This document shows, piece after piece, positions 35,953 through 47,376 of a DNA stretch of 64,000 nt. The notes beneath the pieces are model-generated. The model did not search any database. It saw nothing but the letters and a program-made list of their open reading frames with translations, and was not told where the DNA came from. Source of the stretch: Chlorophyllum brunneum (Eukaryota > Basidiomycota > Agaricomycetes > Agaricales > Agaricaceae); contig OY756139.1 in NCBI GenBank assembly GCA_963576785.1, forward strand, positions 930,001 through 994,000, written 5' to 3'. Position numbers and translations under genes: made by a program. The stretch's first letter is position 1. Every line of letters begins with the position of its first letter.

Positions 35953-36754
35953 ATGGTCAGACCACTCCAGACATACCGAATCATATCCCTAATCGCATTC
36001 ACCCTCCTGGTGGTCGCCTTCGTTCTTCTCCTTCTCGTGGGACTCTCATTAACAATCGTCAAACCCATCTATCTCATCATCCTCAAGTCGACGTCGAATG
36101 TATCTCCCGCCACAAGTATCGCAACCGAATTACGTTTCGGTGTATGGGGCGTCTGTGCTTCGAGGTAAAAGAGGTCCTTCATCAACGACTCGATCACCGA
36201 AGCTAATAATAACTGGCACCACTTAATGGCAGTGTCCTTGATCAATCCGACGGCGACTGTTTCGGTCCTCAGCTAGGCTACATCGTCCCAGAATCAATTA
36301 GGAGCCTTTCGGGTCTCCCAGACACCGTAGTCAACGCCGTCGAGACTTCCCTCCGCGTCGTCTTAATCCTCCACCCCATCGCCGCTGGCATCGCCTTCCT
36401 AACCTTCATATCCTCTCTATTCCTCGCCTCTCACGCCATCTCCATCTTTACCCTCCTTCTGGCCATAATCACAGGGATCGTCAGTACTGTCGTCTTTGGT
36501 ATTGACTTGGCGCTAGGTATCGTAGCGAGAAATGAATTGGCAAATTTTCAGGATATAAAGTTCGCGGTTGCGTTTGGGGATGGTGTTTGGATGGTACTCG
36601 CAGCTGTCATTTGCACTTGGCTTGCTGTGATGTTTTTATCTGCAAGAGCTTGTTACTGTTGTGGTGTGAGGTGGGTTGTCTTCGCCCTGCCGTTCGTGAT
36701 AAAAGGACTAATGGTTCCCGTAGACGCAAAGACCTACGAGAGGGAAAGTACTGA
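35953..36754 (+). CDS. PalI/Rim9-like tetraspan membrane protein (SUR7/PalI family)
   Basis: Four-helix plasma-membrane protein; Rim9/PalI assists the ambient-pH sensor of the Rim101/PacC pathway. The first membrane segment is IISLIAFTLLVVAFVLLLLV, followed by an extracellular loop with the GVWGVCA...C motif (Cys pair). Three further helices follow: VLILHPIAAGIAFLTFISSL, ISIFTLLLAIITGIVSTVVF, and VWMVLAAVICTWLAVMFLSA. It ends in a Cys-rich juxtamembrane CYCCGVR. The first intron is 36164 to about 36230. A second intron (about 36670-36723) gives the short basic end RRKDLREGKY with stop at 36754; without it the frame runs on to 36782. I prefer the spliced form because a cytosolic basic tail is usual. 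Family fit is good, but exact subfamily is inferred. Confidence 0.78.
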
Positions 36755-36860
36755 TGAACTCGTTAACGACATCATGACCTGACGATCACTAACCACACGA
36801 CGATAATTATTACGTAGGATACCAATATATATCAATCTTTGACGATTCATCATGAACGAA

Positions 36861-38536
36861 TCACAAGCTCGGCGACAATATCTGATTATTCTCAAATCCA
36901 ATCCTGCCCTCCGCCCAGTCTCGAATCAACACACCAGCAATAGCAGTTATGGGCGGTAATTTAAATGGAGGTTCCTCAGCCTGGCTTGTTTCGGCTTTTG
37001 TCCCAGGAGGTAAAGGTTTAACAATCGAATCATCATCTTTCTTACCCTCGACGTTTTCCGAAAGCTTCTTGTAGTCGCCCCGGCTAAAGTAGGTACCTGA
37101 AGCGTGGTTGAGAATAGCGAGTATCTCCTCTCTCGTGAACCACTGGGCGTCAACCAGCTCATTGTCGAGGTCGGTCCGGATGGGTTGCGTAGAGTCTGCC
37201 CGAGCGTAGAAGCCAACCATGAGATTCGCTGGATATGGCTATCCGGACTCCTCATCACCCTCTTTCTGAGTAGCACGATGAGAGAGGTTACTCACCCAGG
37301 GTTGACCAGAATGATACCGAATATTCCAGACACGAACGCCCGCCTCCTCCCACATTTCACGAGAGACGGCGTCTTCGAACGATTCCCCTGGCTCAATGAA
37401 ACCCGCAAGAGCGGAATAGAATTTTCCAGGGAACCTCCTCTACATGGAATGGGTTTGGTGAGATGTCTCTGCAGAAGAATCATGTACTCACACCACGACC
37501 CAGGAGGACTTTGTTACCTGTCTCGTCTATGGCGATCATAATAACCACGGCATCCGTCCGTGGATGGGTATAGTTTTGCAATCCATGGCTGCAGTGACAA
37601 TCGTAAAATCGTAGCAAGAGGGTCGGTCAACTCAACTTACCCAGATGGACATGGTTTCTTTCCTGTCTTCTCCACCCATGGCAGTAGTGTCAGACATGAG
37701 ATCTTCCAGCCACCCCACATCGAATACGTCCTTGACCCACATCCTGGACAGAACTACGCGCTTCAGTCCTACAGAAAACATAAGCCGCAACCCATAAGTA
37801 CCTTATTCCGATAATTCCAATCTACCAAACTCCTCGCATATGCAAATATCCCCGCAACAAAGGGGTCCAACCGGGACATAAGCGTTCTAGGCTCTGACCA
37901 CGAGAGTATTTGCCCCTCCCTCCCCTGACTGCTTTCTTTAAAGGCCTCCAATAGCCCCTCCTCCGTGAATCGGCCATCCGAAACCAAGTCCGCGACATCC
38001 ATAGCAAAATACGGTGCGCCATCCAACCTCTTGATAGCTTCCACGGCGGTATCGGGCGAGGAAAACTCGGATGTGGGTAATGCAGCCGAAACGTCTGCAC
38101 CCTCATGTCTTTCATGGATGCCCAAAAATACAATCGGAAGGCTTTGTGGGTGATGACGTGCAGCTTCAGTCACACTATGCGGAACGTTGTTGATTTCATC
38201 TGCCACAATCGTACCAGTTGCTTGGCCTTGGCCGAAAAAAGGTTGAGGGCCGAGGAGGGGTATGAGGTTGGCTGTGGTTAGGTATGCGGGTTGTGGGCGA
38301 GGTGGTGTGGTGGGGGAATTTGGGTTGGAAGTAGCCAGAGGCTGTCCGGCATTGAAGAGGAGCCACTGAGTTTGGGGGAGGGCAACTACGGCATTGAGGA
38401 AATGGTGGGAGGTTCGGAGCCAGGAGAGGCGGTTGAGGGGTGAACCGCCGAACATGTTCACGAATCTGGAGGTAGAGATGTGAAATCTGGATACGGGTCG
38501 TCGGAAAGGTACGTACGCCTTCTGAGTGCCACTCAT
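36861..38536 (-). CDS. NADH pyrophosphatase, NUDT12/Npy1-type Nudix hydrolase
   Basis: Hydrolyses NADH (and NAD-capped RNA in known relatives) to NMNH and AMP. Removing a small intron (38466-38516) joins MSGTQKA to FVNMFGGSPLNRLSWLRTSH, matching the family N-terminus. The N-terminal domain is followed by the zinc ribbon (FCPGCGSRTYSMWGGWKISC; partner cysteines C-x2-C twice), DAVVIMIAIDETGNKVLLGR, and the Nudix box GFIEPGESFEDAVSREMWEE with Ala-Gly following. Then PYPANLMVGFYARAD with the family SQPWP-like block, and VDAQWFTREEILAIL. The protein ends SPSL; the tripeptide PSL resembles the non-standard peroxisomal signal PNL of human NUDT12, so peroxisomal targeting is possible. It is divergent from RdRP copy 2, with ATGs 337 bases apart. 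Confidence 0.92.
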
Positions 38537-38872
38537 CGTTGTGGGGAAAGGATATGTTATCTTTCTTTCATGGAGATACGGTGGTGTGAATTCAGAAATG
38601 TCGCCAGGAGTAAGCCGGCCCGATGGCTGCAGACTGCGTGTTCGCCCAACTTCTCGGATCCACGGCAGGCGCAGCACAAACTTGCAAGGCTAGCTCCGCA
38701 GTCATCTGTCGCCGATTCCGGGATGAAAAGAAGCTCGCCTCACAATCACCTAGAAGGTTCACGCACCCCAAGTGACCATGTATAAAGACACTTTCCCGCG
38801 TCCAGAAAGGGGTGTGGACCGTCAGGACCTTCCCCTCTTCCACCCCCCGGCTCCGGCACCCTATTGCTTACC
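38537..38872. promoter_or_regulatory. Shared promoter region, NADH pyrophosphatase / RdRP copy 2
   Basis: A 336-base gap between divergent start codons. It includes TATAAAGACA about 90 bases before the RdRP ATG (around 38780), too far for a confident TATA call. No repeat or other element is apparent. Confidence 0.4.
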
Positions 38873-41800
38873 ATGGAGATTTTCATGAGAAATATACCTG
38901 CTGACTACGACAAGTATCAAGTCAAGGCCGCTTTAGCTCATCATCTACACAGCCCACGATTCTTTAACGGGCAAGTCAACTTCGACGTGGTCCTGCATCG
39001 CGTCCAGGCAGGAGCTACCGATCGTGCCGGGATATTTATCGTGCACGACGTCGATGTTGGTAACGACTTCTTGACCGTCTATGGTATGAGCCATCCTAGC
39101 GCATTCGTCTTCTGTGGACCGAATCGACTTCAATTTTCGGCCGGTCGAAAGTCACCCTCACCCGATCTGCTGCAATCGATCTCTCGTTCCCCATGGGTTG
39201 ACCCGGCCAAGGAACGAGAGCGGGAGCAGTCGGAGAAGAAAATCGACAACATGTTCGTGAGTCTACAGTCCATCCAGTTCGGTTGGATGTGTAGAGACGA
39301 CGTGTTTTCGATCGAGTCAGAGGCACGTCAAACTGCATTCTTCCGCTTCGATTCGCACCGCCGGGAGTTGAACGTCACTGTTAAAGAAGCCTATAACGAC
39401 ACCTCGGAGTATGTTATCGCAATACGCCCGGCATCTATCATGGGTATATCCTTTCATCAATCCCCATTCGACGGACAAACAGTGATCTTTTTGCAACTCG
39501 AGATCCCCCCAATTTACTTTCATCGTCCCATTCTCATCCCTGGCGCAAAGAAAGTCGGTCCTTACACAAGGCTAGACAAGTTTCCCGTCGTCAATAATCC
39601 GTCCGCCATTCCCTATACTTCGCTCGCCTTGCGACTAGTTCTGCTTTCGCCGAGTGGAGCAGATGCTTTCGCAATCTTATCTGATGTTGCAAATCTGCGC
39701 AATATTGTCAAGTCCTACCCTGTCGAGGTTGATCGCCGCAACCTCTTCTCCCACACCCAGCTCCTGGCCATGGAAATCAGCGTGAGGCAATTCGCCGAGT
39801 GGAGCATTGCATTTCAGCTCGAAGCCCTTGTTAGGAACCTAAATATTGACGCTACGGAGGTGCTCGAACTCGTTCCCAAGGTCAAGAATATGCTAGCCTC
39901 ACATGGGAAACCTTATGTTGCGAAGCTATTGAAAGACTTTGGTCCAAGAGCTAGAGACTTTCTTTACACCGATACCATGACGACTATATCATCTTGTTTC
40001 GATTCCTTCATTGAGGAGTTTAGAAAACAGGGTGATGTAGAACCAGATATCCCTTCAGATACCAACTTCTACTATTCTCTTCACGTCACGATCAGTCCGA
40101 CTGCGATGTTCTTGAGTGGACCCTTTGTTGACAAATCAAACCGCGTTATTCGCCGCTACTGCAGGACCAACCAGGAGAACTTTTTAAGGGTTGAATTTCG
40201 CGACGAAAACAATCTCCAATACCGGTTCGACAAGGACATTGATGGCGAGGAGTTTATCAGGAGGAGGATTGGCTCTATCATGCATGATGGGCTCGTTATT
40301 GCTGGTCGCAGATTTAGATTTCTGGCCTATTCTCAGTCCGCACTAAAGGAACACTCCGTCTGGCAAGTCTTAGAGTCCATTTTGTACCTGCTCCCTCAAC
40401 TGACCTAGGACCATTGTTCATAGGTTTGTCAAACCTTTCAGAGATCCGAAATATGGCATCGTCAACGCAGAAAAAATCATAAACAGCTTGGGAAACCTTA
40501 GAGGCCTTGAATATGACCGTACCCTCGAATACTGTCCCGCCAGGTTTGGCGCACGCATCTCTCAGGCTTTCTCAGCAACTGATGCGGCAGTCGTTGAAGT
40601 CGACGAGATCCTAATCCGTGACGACATAACGACACCCGACGGACGATACACCTTCACCGATGGCTCAGGCGACATGTCTGAGGATCTCGCTCGTGAAATC
40701 TGGCATCGCATCGCACGAAAAAAAAACAGGGGTGACTTCCCTCGCGCCTATCAGATCCGATTCCAAGGTTCCAAGGGCATGCTGTCTGTTGACTACAAGC
40801 TTAACGGTTCCAATACCCTTTCTCTCCGTCGTTCAATGATCAAGTTTGATGCACCTGGCTCTTCCGAGATTGAAATATCGCGAGCAGTCGACCAACCCAC
40901 CACGTACTATCTCAACCGCCCTCTCATCATGATTCTCGAGGGCCTTGGTGTGGACTACGAAGTTTTCCAGGGTTTCCAGGATAAGGCCGTCCAGCAAACG
41001 AAAGATTCCATGCAGAGCCTGTCCTCCGCGGCCCATCTTCTACAGACTCATGGTTTGGGTATTGCTTTCAAGCTCCCATCTATTATGCACAGCCTCGCAA
41101 AGCTCGACCTGGAGGAACTCGCTTATGATACATTCTTCAATCAACTCCTACGATTAGCCGTTTACCATGTCCTTCGGGACTTGAAACATCGAGCCCGTAT
41201 CCCTATCCCAAATGCATGGACCCTTGTAGGCGTCGCCGATACGCATCGCTACCTAGAAGAACACGAAGTCTTCGTATGTGTCAAACATGCGGAGAAGGGG
41301 TCCTTCTACCTAGAGGGACCAGTCCTCATCTCCCGATCGCCTACGATCCATCCTGGTGATGTTCAATTGGCCATGGCGGTCGGGGGACCACGTCAGGGTT
41401 CTCCCTTTGCTAGGGAACCATTACCCAACACGGTGGTATTTAGCGTCAAGGGTAAGGAAGCCCTTCCACCCAGAATGGTTCATTACTGACTTCAACAGGC
41501 GAACGTCCTCTTCCGACCTGTCTAGGCGGTGGTGATCTTGATGGAGACTTATACAACATCATTCCTCTCCGGGACCACCCTCATTTCACACCGCAGCGCA
41601 CCTATATGCCCGCCGAATATCTTCCGGCCGTAAAGGAATGCACAGACTGGCCATGCACTATGAAGGATGTCGCTGATTTCGTCATGAAGTATATCGTATC
41701 TGACGTGAGTCCGTCCCAGTAGAATTCAAAAGTATTCCGCCAACAAGTTTGCTAGGTGCTTGGCGTTGTTGCGACAAACTGGCTCATTATTGCAGACCAG

Positions 41801-42652
41801 GAGCGTAACATCCTCGACCCAGACTGCATTAAGCTCGCTAAGCTGCATAGCGATGCTGTGGATTATCAGAAGACTGGTCGCCAAGTTCCCCTTGATGACA
41901 TCCCAAGGGCCAGGTTTCCCAGGCCAGATTGGAACGCACCGGAAACCATCGAGGATATATCACGCCAGGGGGGGAAGTATTATAAAAGTGAGACAGCGCT
42001 TGGGAAGCTCACCCGAGCGATTGATCTCAAGGCTCATGAACCCCCACCTCCTCCCCGGTACCACCCCAGGCGGGGAGGCAGGACCGCTGCAGGACGAGTT
42101 GACGATCTCACCGATGACTTCTCGTCCCTCGGCCTCGCTGACAATGCAAGCTCCGTCATTTTCGATGCTCTCGAACCTCTCGTGTCGAGGTCCTTCAATC
42201 CTCATGCCCGAGTCAGCGCACGGATGTCTGATCGAATCGCGATATGCTTCAGAACATTCGCCGAGGAGCTCAGAGGCATTGCTCTAAGATATAGTTTGTC
42301 AAATCGCTTCTTCAAACCCCTGTCCGAAGAGGAATTGATCATTGGAACGATCACACAGAAAACGACGCAGCCGTCGTTGCGGAAGGACAAGATCGCCAGG
42401 ATTAAGGATTCAACTGATTACGCATTTCGTAAAGTGAAGGACGTTTTGGACGGTGAGGAGGATAGACCCGCGAAAGAATACTTGAAATACGCTTGGACGG
42501 CTTGGAAGTTGTCGCTTGTCGAGATGCGGAAGGGGACTTTTGGAGCGAAATCATTCTGGTGTGCCACGCTTAGCACCATTTTCGATGCTATCAAGGCTGT
42601 CGAAGAGGCCGAGAGTATTGATTCGAGGAGTGCAAAGTCTCGAGCTGCTTAG
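38873..42652 (+). CDS. Cellular RNA-dependent RNA polymerase (RNA silencing), copy 2
   Basis: Paralogue of the RdRP at 23523-27197. Exons 38873-40362, 40424-41451, 41499-41704 and 41756-42652 give 1206 codons plus stop. The first intron uses a GC donor (gcaagt at 40363) and AG at 40423; without splicing the frame stops at 40408, so this join is essential and restores HSVWFVKPF. Motifs in order: N-terminal MEIFMRNIPADYDKYQVKA (RRM-like), YTFTDGSGDMSEDLA, YQIRFQGSKGMLSVDYK, IPNAWTLVGVADTH, ISRSPTIHPGDVQLA, and catalytic LGGGDLDGDLYNIIPL with D852, D854 and D856 (41534-41548). The C-terminal domain carries an extra segment (about 42050-42150) absent from copy 1. Intact, no frameshift. RNA silencing or quelling-type role inferred from family. 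Confidence 0.96.
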
Positions 42653-43435
42653 GCGAATGAATCGTTTGTCAACCCCAATGTATTGTATGATCCCGTCCGA
42701 TCAGAAATCTATGTACTAGTAGAAATTTGAATGTTATGCTTTGCCCTTGTTGATATGTACCGTAATTGAAGAGCTAGATGTCAACACAGGCTCTCCGCTT
42801 ACAGCGCGCAGACAAGGGACGAGTGAAACAGACGCTGAATAGTGTACCGAGTACATGTCGAAGATGTTAGTTATTGGAATTGGGAAACAATTCCGGAGTA
42901 TGGTCGCCGAAGATGGTACTGTGTAGACAGTGGCCAGAGAAGGAACAAAGGATAGCCCATAGTATGGCGTGGTCCTGTGCGCTGCTACAGCAGACCTCGA
43001 CAGCTGAAAGGGCGTCAGACTGGCTGTATACCGATTAGGCTCAAGCACATGGAGCGAACGTCGCCCATTAGGCTGGTCGGCTGCCCCCCAGCTCCCCGAT
43101 GTTGAACGCATCGAAACATTGCTGCATGATAAAGTATTTGGGTATGTTTTACTGGATTACAATTATTTATTCAACATATATGGGCCCTAGCCCGCACTGT
43201 CCACGACGAGTGTTATGGATAACAAGTCGAGAACACAGGCCCAGGGAGAAGGGTAGCATGGCAGATAGTCCATTTGGGGTAGAGCAGATGATCCGAAATT
43301 CGTTGTCGTGAGGATTGGAGATGTGGTGCGTTATATCAAACTTCATGGGTATCGTTAGACTTGCGATTATCAGATTTCACCTATGAAAGAGTAGGTATGA
43401 TAAAGAAGACGTCAGATTCCACACGAACGAGTAAC
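42653..43435. other. Gene-free stretch downstream of RdRP copy 2
   Basis: About 0.8 kb between convergent genes. A 125-codon minus frame (42734-43111) lacks motifs and a typical start, so it is not called. Nothing else is seen. Confidence 0.45.
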
Positions 43436-44647
43436 TTAAAAATGGAGGACTACCAATTGGTATCGAACGCCGCAGAACTGCATGAATTTGTTGAGATTAA
43501 CATCCCTTATGTCGCTAGTACTGGTGATACTGTAGTCAGTCATTAAAGTCTTGACAGTGTCAGCTGTAGGTGAATCTGAGAATGGTATCGGGAAGTGGAA
43601 TTGTGCATTTCAAACCCACCGTCTAAATTGAAGAGAGCTCCTAGATCCTTAGGGAAAAGGGGACTGATAGATCCGTTATGCATATAGATGGTGTGAAGTG
43701 CGTCTTTGGGTTTGTTCGCACGTAGAGCTCCGTTGAGGCGGCGAGACTCCCTGCGAAAGTCAACAAAACCCGTTCGAACCCAGAATTAAGCGGTAGAGCA
43801 CGCACGAATTGTGTACGGCAAGCTTGAGCTGCTCGTACTCTTGTTTGTTCCTCGCCAATTCGAGCTGCACGTCCTCTGGAATGTGGTCCTTCAAGCATTG
43901 GGCGACTTGTTCTTTGACCAGAAGGTCGATTTGGTGGGCGAGTTCTTGATTGACTACCAATCCCGATGTCAGTTCAATACAATGAAGGGTTATAGATGGC
44001 GCACCTTGCTTCCTCATCTCGTCACCCTCGTTAGACAAAACCTGGTCAATGATATCTGCAAGACAATCAGTTCCAAAGGCAGCTAAGGGCGAACGAGTAA
44101 AAGCGACTTTGTATCTCTTCCATTTCCTCCTTGTGCCTAAGGTCCTGCTCCCCCATCTTCTCGCGAAAGCTAGTGTGGCAAAAGAGGGAGTAAATGACGT
44201 GAGTGATATAACGACTTGATCACAGTCAATCGCTGAACACACTCTTTCACCTCCCGTGCGCTTCCGAGCTCAGTGCCGAACAAGGCGATCTGCATGGCTT
44301 GTCCGTGTAGAACATCGTAGGTTCCCTGTCGGTGGCCGTGAGTCGAGGAGGGTAGTATGGAGTTGGGGATTCAGGAGCCCTACCGCGAGGTTGTTGAGAG
44401 TGTTGGCCAGGTTAGTGTAGACCTCTTTCGCAGCGGTCGTGGGAGTCTGGGGAATACAGATACCGGGACTACGTCCTGCCTTGGAGGTGCTGGTGCCAGT
44501 GGTCGTCGGGATCCGAGTATCCATGCATGCAAGGGGTTGATGTCCTGGATTGTCGGTGTTGGTGATTAAAAGAGAGGCAGGATTGATGACATCATCATAA
44601 TGCTTCTGAACATTGCGGCACGGTGTTGAGAATCTTGGAGCCCACAT
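43436..44647 (-). CDS. Conserved coiled-coil protein of unknown function
   Basis: Begins MWAPRFSTPCRNVQKHYDDV at 44647, with a Thr/Pro-rich segment and AAKEVYTNLANTLNNLAVGL. A charged coiled coil follows (MGEQDLRHKEEMEEIQ; IIDQVLSNEGDEMRKQ; VNQELAHQIDLLVKEQVAQC; LARNKQEYEQLKLAVHNS), then SRRLNGALRANKPKDALHTI, MHNGSISPLFPKDLGALF and a final exon ending MQFCGVRYQLVVLHF (stop 43436-43438). I do not know a named domain. The layout of a helical middle, an SPLFPKDL block and a GVRYQLV-like end is one I associate with uncharacterised agaric proteins, but that is impression, not a database result. Six or more short introns. It may bind itself or another protein through the coiled coil; nothing suggests catalysis. 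Confidence 0.62.
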
Positions 44648-45227
44648 AGTGGCAGCAAACGGCGTTTCGACACTAGTATCAGTGGAGGGAGATTCGTGTT
44701 CTATGGAGATGGAGAGCAGCGAGTGTTGAAGGGAACGTCATGAAGTTTATTGGGAGGCAAAAGGACGGGGATTACACCGTGATATACTACGATATTAATA
44801 ATGAATTTTCTGTGGAGTAAAAGGTTAACGACACCGAGAACAATGCAAAACAAAAAAACAATGGAATTTCTGTGGATTGGATCCCAGATTCCAATAGCGA
44901 GCATCTCCGGGAGACGATTTCTAACAGGGCTAGCACGATTACGCCACGTGTTGTGTGGCGGTTATTGAAGGGATTCATCCATGACGTAGGCTGCACCAAT
45001 CCGAGAATCTAAATATCATACATAACATGCCATGGTCAGCCTCTAGGTGATTATTAGAGTGGGGCTCGCATCTGGGGCTGCAACGTGTGATTAAATGTGC
45101 AGAATATGATGTGTTTTCTGGTGCCTGAGGCATCCAGGAACTTACGTAAGCGGTGAAGGCTGTACATTGGCTTCTCACCACCTGGCATTTGACTGACCAA
45201 CTGGCCAATGTATCTGCACACATCCCA
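44648..45227. other. Intergenic region between divergent genes
   Basis: About 0.58 kb holding the promoters of the coiled-coil and membrane-protein genes. No coding content or repeat is seen. Confidence 0.5.
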
Positions 45228-47182
45228 ATGTCATTTCGTCGTTTACTCACATTAGCGTCTCTACTGCTGCTAGCCGTGCTAGTATTGGCCGCAGATACGG
45301 ATGAACTCGTTACAGACGTGTGCGTATGCCCTCATCTTGTCATACCCGCCCTCTGACAAATTTGCTTCAGCTTCCCGGTAGACCCATACCTCAAGTACCG
45401 ACCTCCCTTTGCTCGCTCGCTCCCTGTCCAGATCCTCCTCACCGGCATCGTTCTCACTCTGACTGCAGTTCTGTTTATCCACCTTATGTTCACTGCTCAG
45501 TATCACTGGCCTTTGGCTCCTGTCAACTACGTCCTGCAGCTTGCCGGGGTAACAACCCTACTTATCTCCCTCATTGCAACCATCCATGTTGTCCTGTCCA
45601 CCAGTCGTGAAGAAAGCCAACATTGGCCATATATGCTGAGCTATATCGCTGTCGATGTCCCCCCAAATATTGACCAAGACTCTGATGGATGGAGTGTCGC
45701 AGAAAGGGCAACGTGGCTCGTCATGACTGCTTCCACATCTGGCCTTATTCAGGTGTGGCCCTCGTTGAATTTCTGTCTCGAGAATGTTCTGATGATTCCC
45801 AGATTACACATATCCAATTTCTTACACTCCTATACCCTTCTCGTCTTGAGAAACAGCTTATTTTTGCACTTCTTGGTCAGTATCGCATATTAAGAATGAC
45901 TTATACGTCTCATTTGTCAATATTAGGTCCGATGGCAATCGTGGCTGCTGTCATGCAACTTTTCTCCATCAACACAGACAAGGATGCCATCTCGTCGGCA
46001 GTAAAGAACGTATGCAATGCTACACTATCCCTTCTCTTCACCGTTGCTCTCTTCATCTGGGGCCTCCTTGTCAATAGAAAACAGGCATGGCGGACAGATG
46101 GGGGCACGGCAGCTTTCGGGTGTGCAGCGTTGACCCTCGCCCTTATTTCAACTGCTCTCAACTTTATCTACGTCCATCGTGAGGACGAGAAATATGCTTG
46201 GCTACAGGGCTTGATGTGGGCGGTCGTACTATGGCAAAGTTTCCTTGGGTGGTGGTGGTGGGTCGGAGCTGGGAGTGGGAGCGGATTAGGAGAGGAAGAT
46301 GATCTCGAAGAGAAGCTCAGAAAGGAAGCTAAACGCGAAGACAAGCGCCGGGAAGCCAAAGAGCGAAGGCAGGAAACGAGAAAACGCGCCAAAAAGGTGT
46401 GGCGGGACGTCAGGGGGGCTTTTGGGAGGGATACGAGTAATGTTGCGCACAGTTCCTCGACTCAATCGAGACCGCGATCATCAAGTCAGCTGTCCCGTAT
46501 CCGGACACGGTTACCTCCTGAAAGTGCTTCTTCAGGTGAAGAACCACCCATTTCTCCTGCTCGGTCCGTTATATCCTCGTCGATATCCTCGTCATCTGGA
46601 ACGAGCCGTGGGACACTTCCTCGACTGTTACCGGGTGGAATCCATCACTTTTATGCGAGTATCCGACGTGCGCATCTAATTGCCGCACAGAAACAGGCTG
46701 TTGAGCGGGTAGAGCGGATACGAGAGATGGAGAGAAATGGAGTTTCGGATGCCTCGAGAACTACATGGGGCGTGAGCAACTTGTTATGGAGGACGAGACC
46801 AAGCGGCGGAGCTAATGTGGGAAGGTATCCCGATACGGATTTGGGAGGGGACAAGGGAGAAGGGGGCTACGAGATGTACGAGAGAAGCGAGTGGAGGCAG
46901 TCTCAGGATCATGAGGATGGTGATGCTGCAGACTACGCGACCAGCGAGGAGGAAGTGGAGGTAAGGGGAAGGAGCATTTCTAGGACAGGACGGCGGCGAG
47001 AGGAAGAGCAGAATAGGGATGAGGAGGGGGACGAACAGAGCTCGGTGAATGTCGAGACCAGTAGTTCTGCAGCAACGACGGTGGAGAATTCACCCGTGCA
47101 ACCTCGTACGGGGTCGAGATCTCTGTGGTGGTGGGGACCCCTAGGACGATGGCGTCTGCAGGATTCGACGACATATTCGTAG
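45228..47182 (+). CDS. Multi-pass membrane protein of unknown function with basic coiled tail
   Basis: The ATG at 45228 gives a signal-like start (MSFRRLLTLASLLLLAVLVL, then AADTDELVTD). Membrane helices follow: ILLTGIVLTLTAVLFIHLMF, YVLQLAGVTTLLISLIATIH, MAIVAAVMQLF, ATLSLLFTVALFIWGLLV, GCAALTLALISTALNFIYVH, and WAVVLWQSFLGWWWWVGAG. A Glu/Lys/Arg-rich helix comes next (EEKLRKEAKREDKRREAKER), then a long Ser/Arg-rich and acidic tail with no motif. Introns near 45317-45370, 45751-45755 onward and 45877-45926. No transporter signature is recognised. It could be a scaffolding membrane protein of ER or plasma membrane; location is not decided by the sequence. Confidence 0.72.
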
Positions 47183-47376
47183 CCCTCCCTCTGCACTGAT
47201 TTTTCAGTGATAATCCGTGATTCTGTACAATATTTCTTGGCCTCTTGCATGTGTACAATACCACTTCTTGCTGCAATCTACCCAATGCCTCAATATGGAA
47301 AGTAGAGCCTCTATGACTCAACAAGATCAAACAATTCCCTCTACTCGACCACTACTTGAGACTTGACCGCCAAGCA

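Noticed and set aside
40363..40408. Premature stop making RdRP copy 2 a pseudogene
   Set aside because: The stop lies in a GC-AG intron; removing it restores a 1206-residue frame that matches copy 1 throughout.
42734..43111. Minus-strand frame of 125 codons below RdRP copy 2
   Set aside because: No motif and mixed composition unlike the neighbouring proteins.
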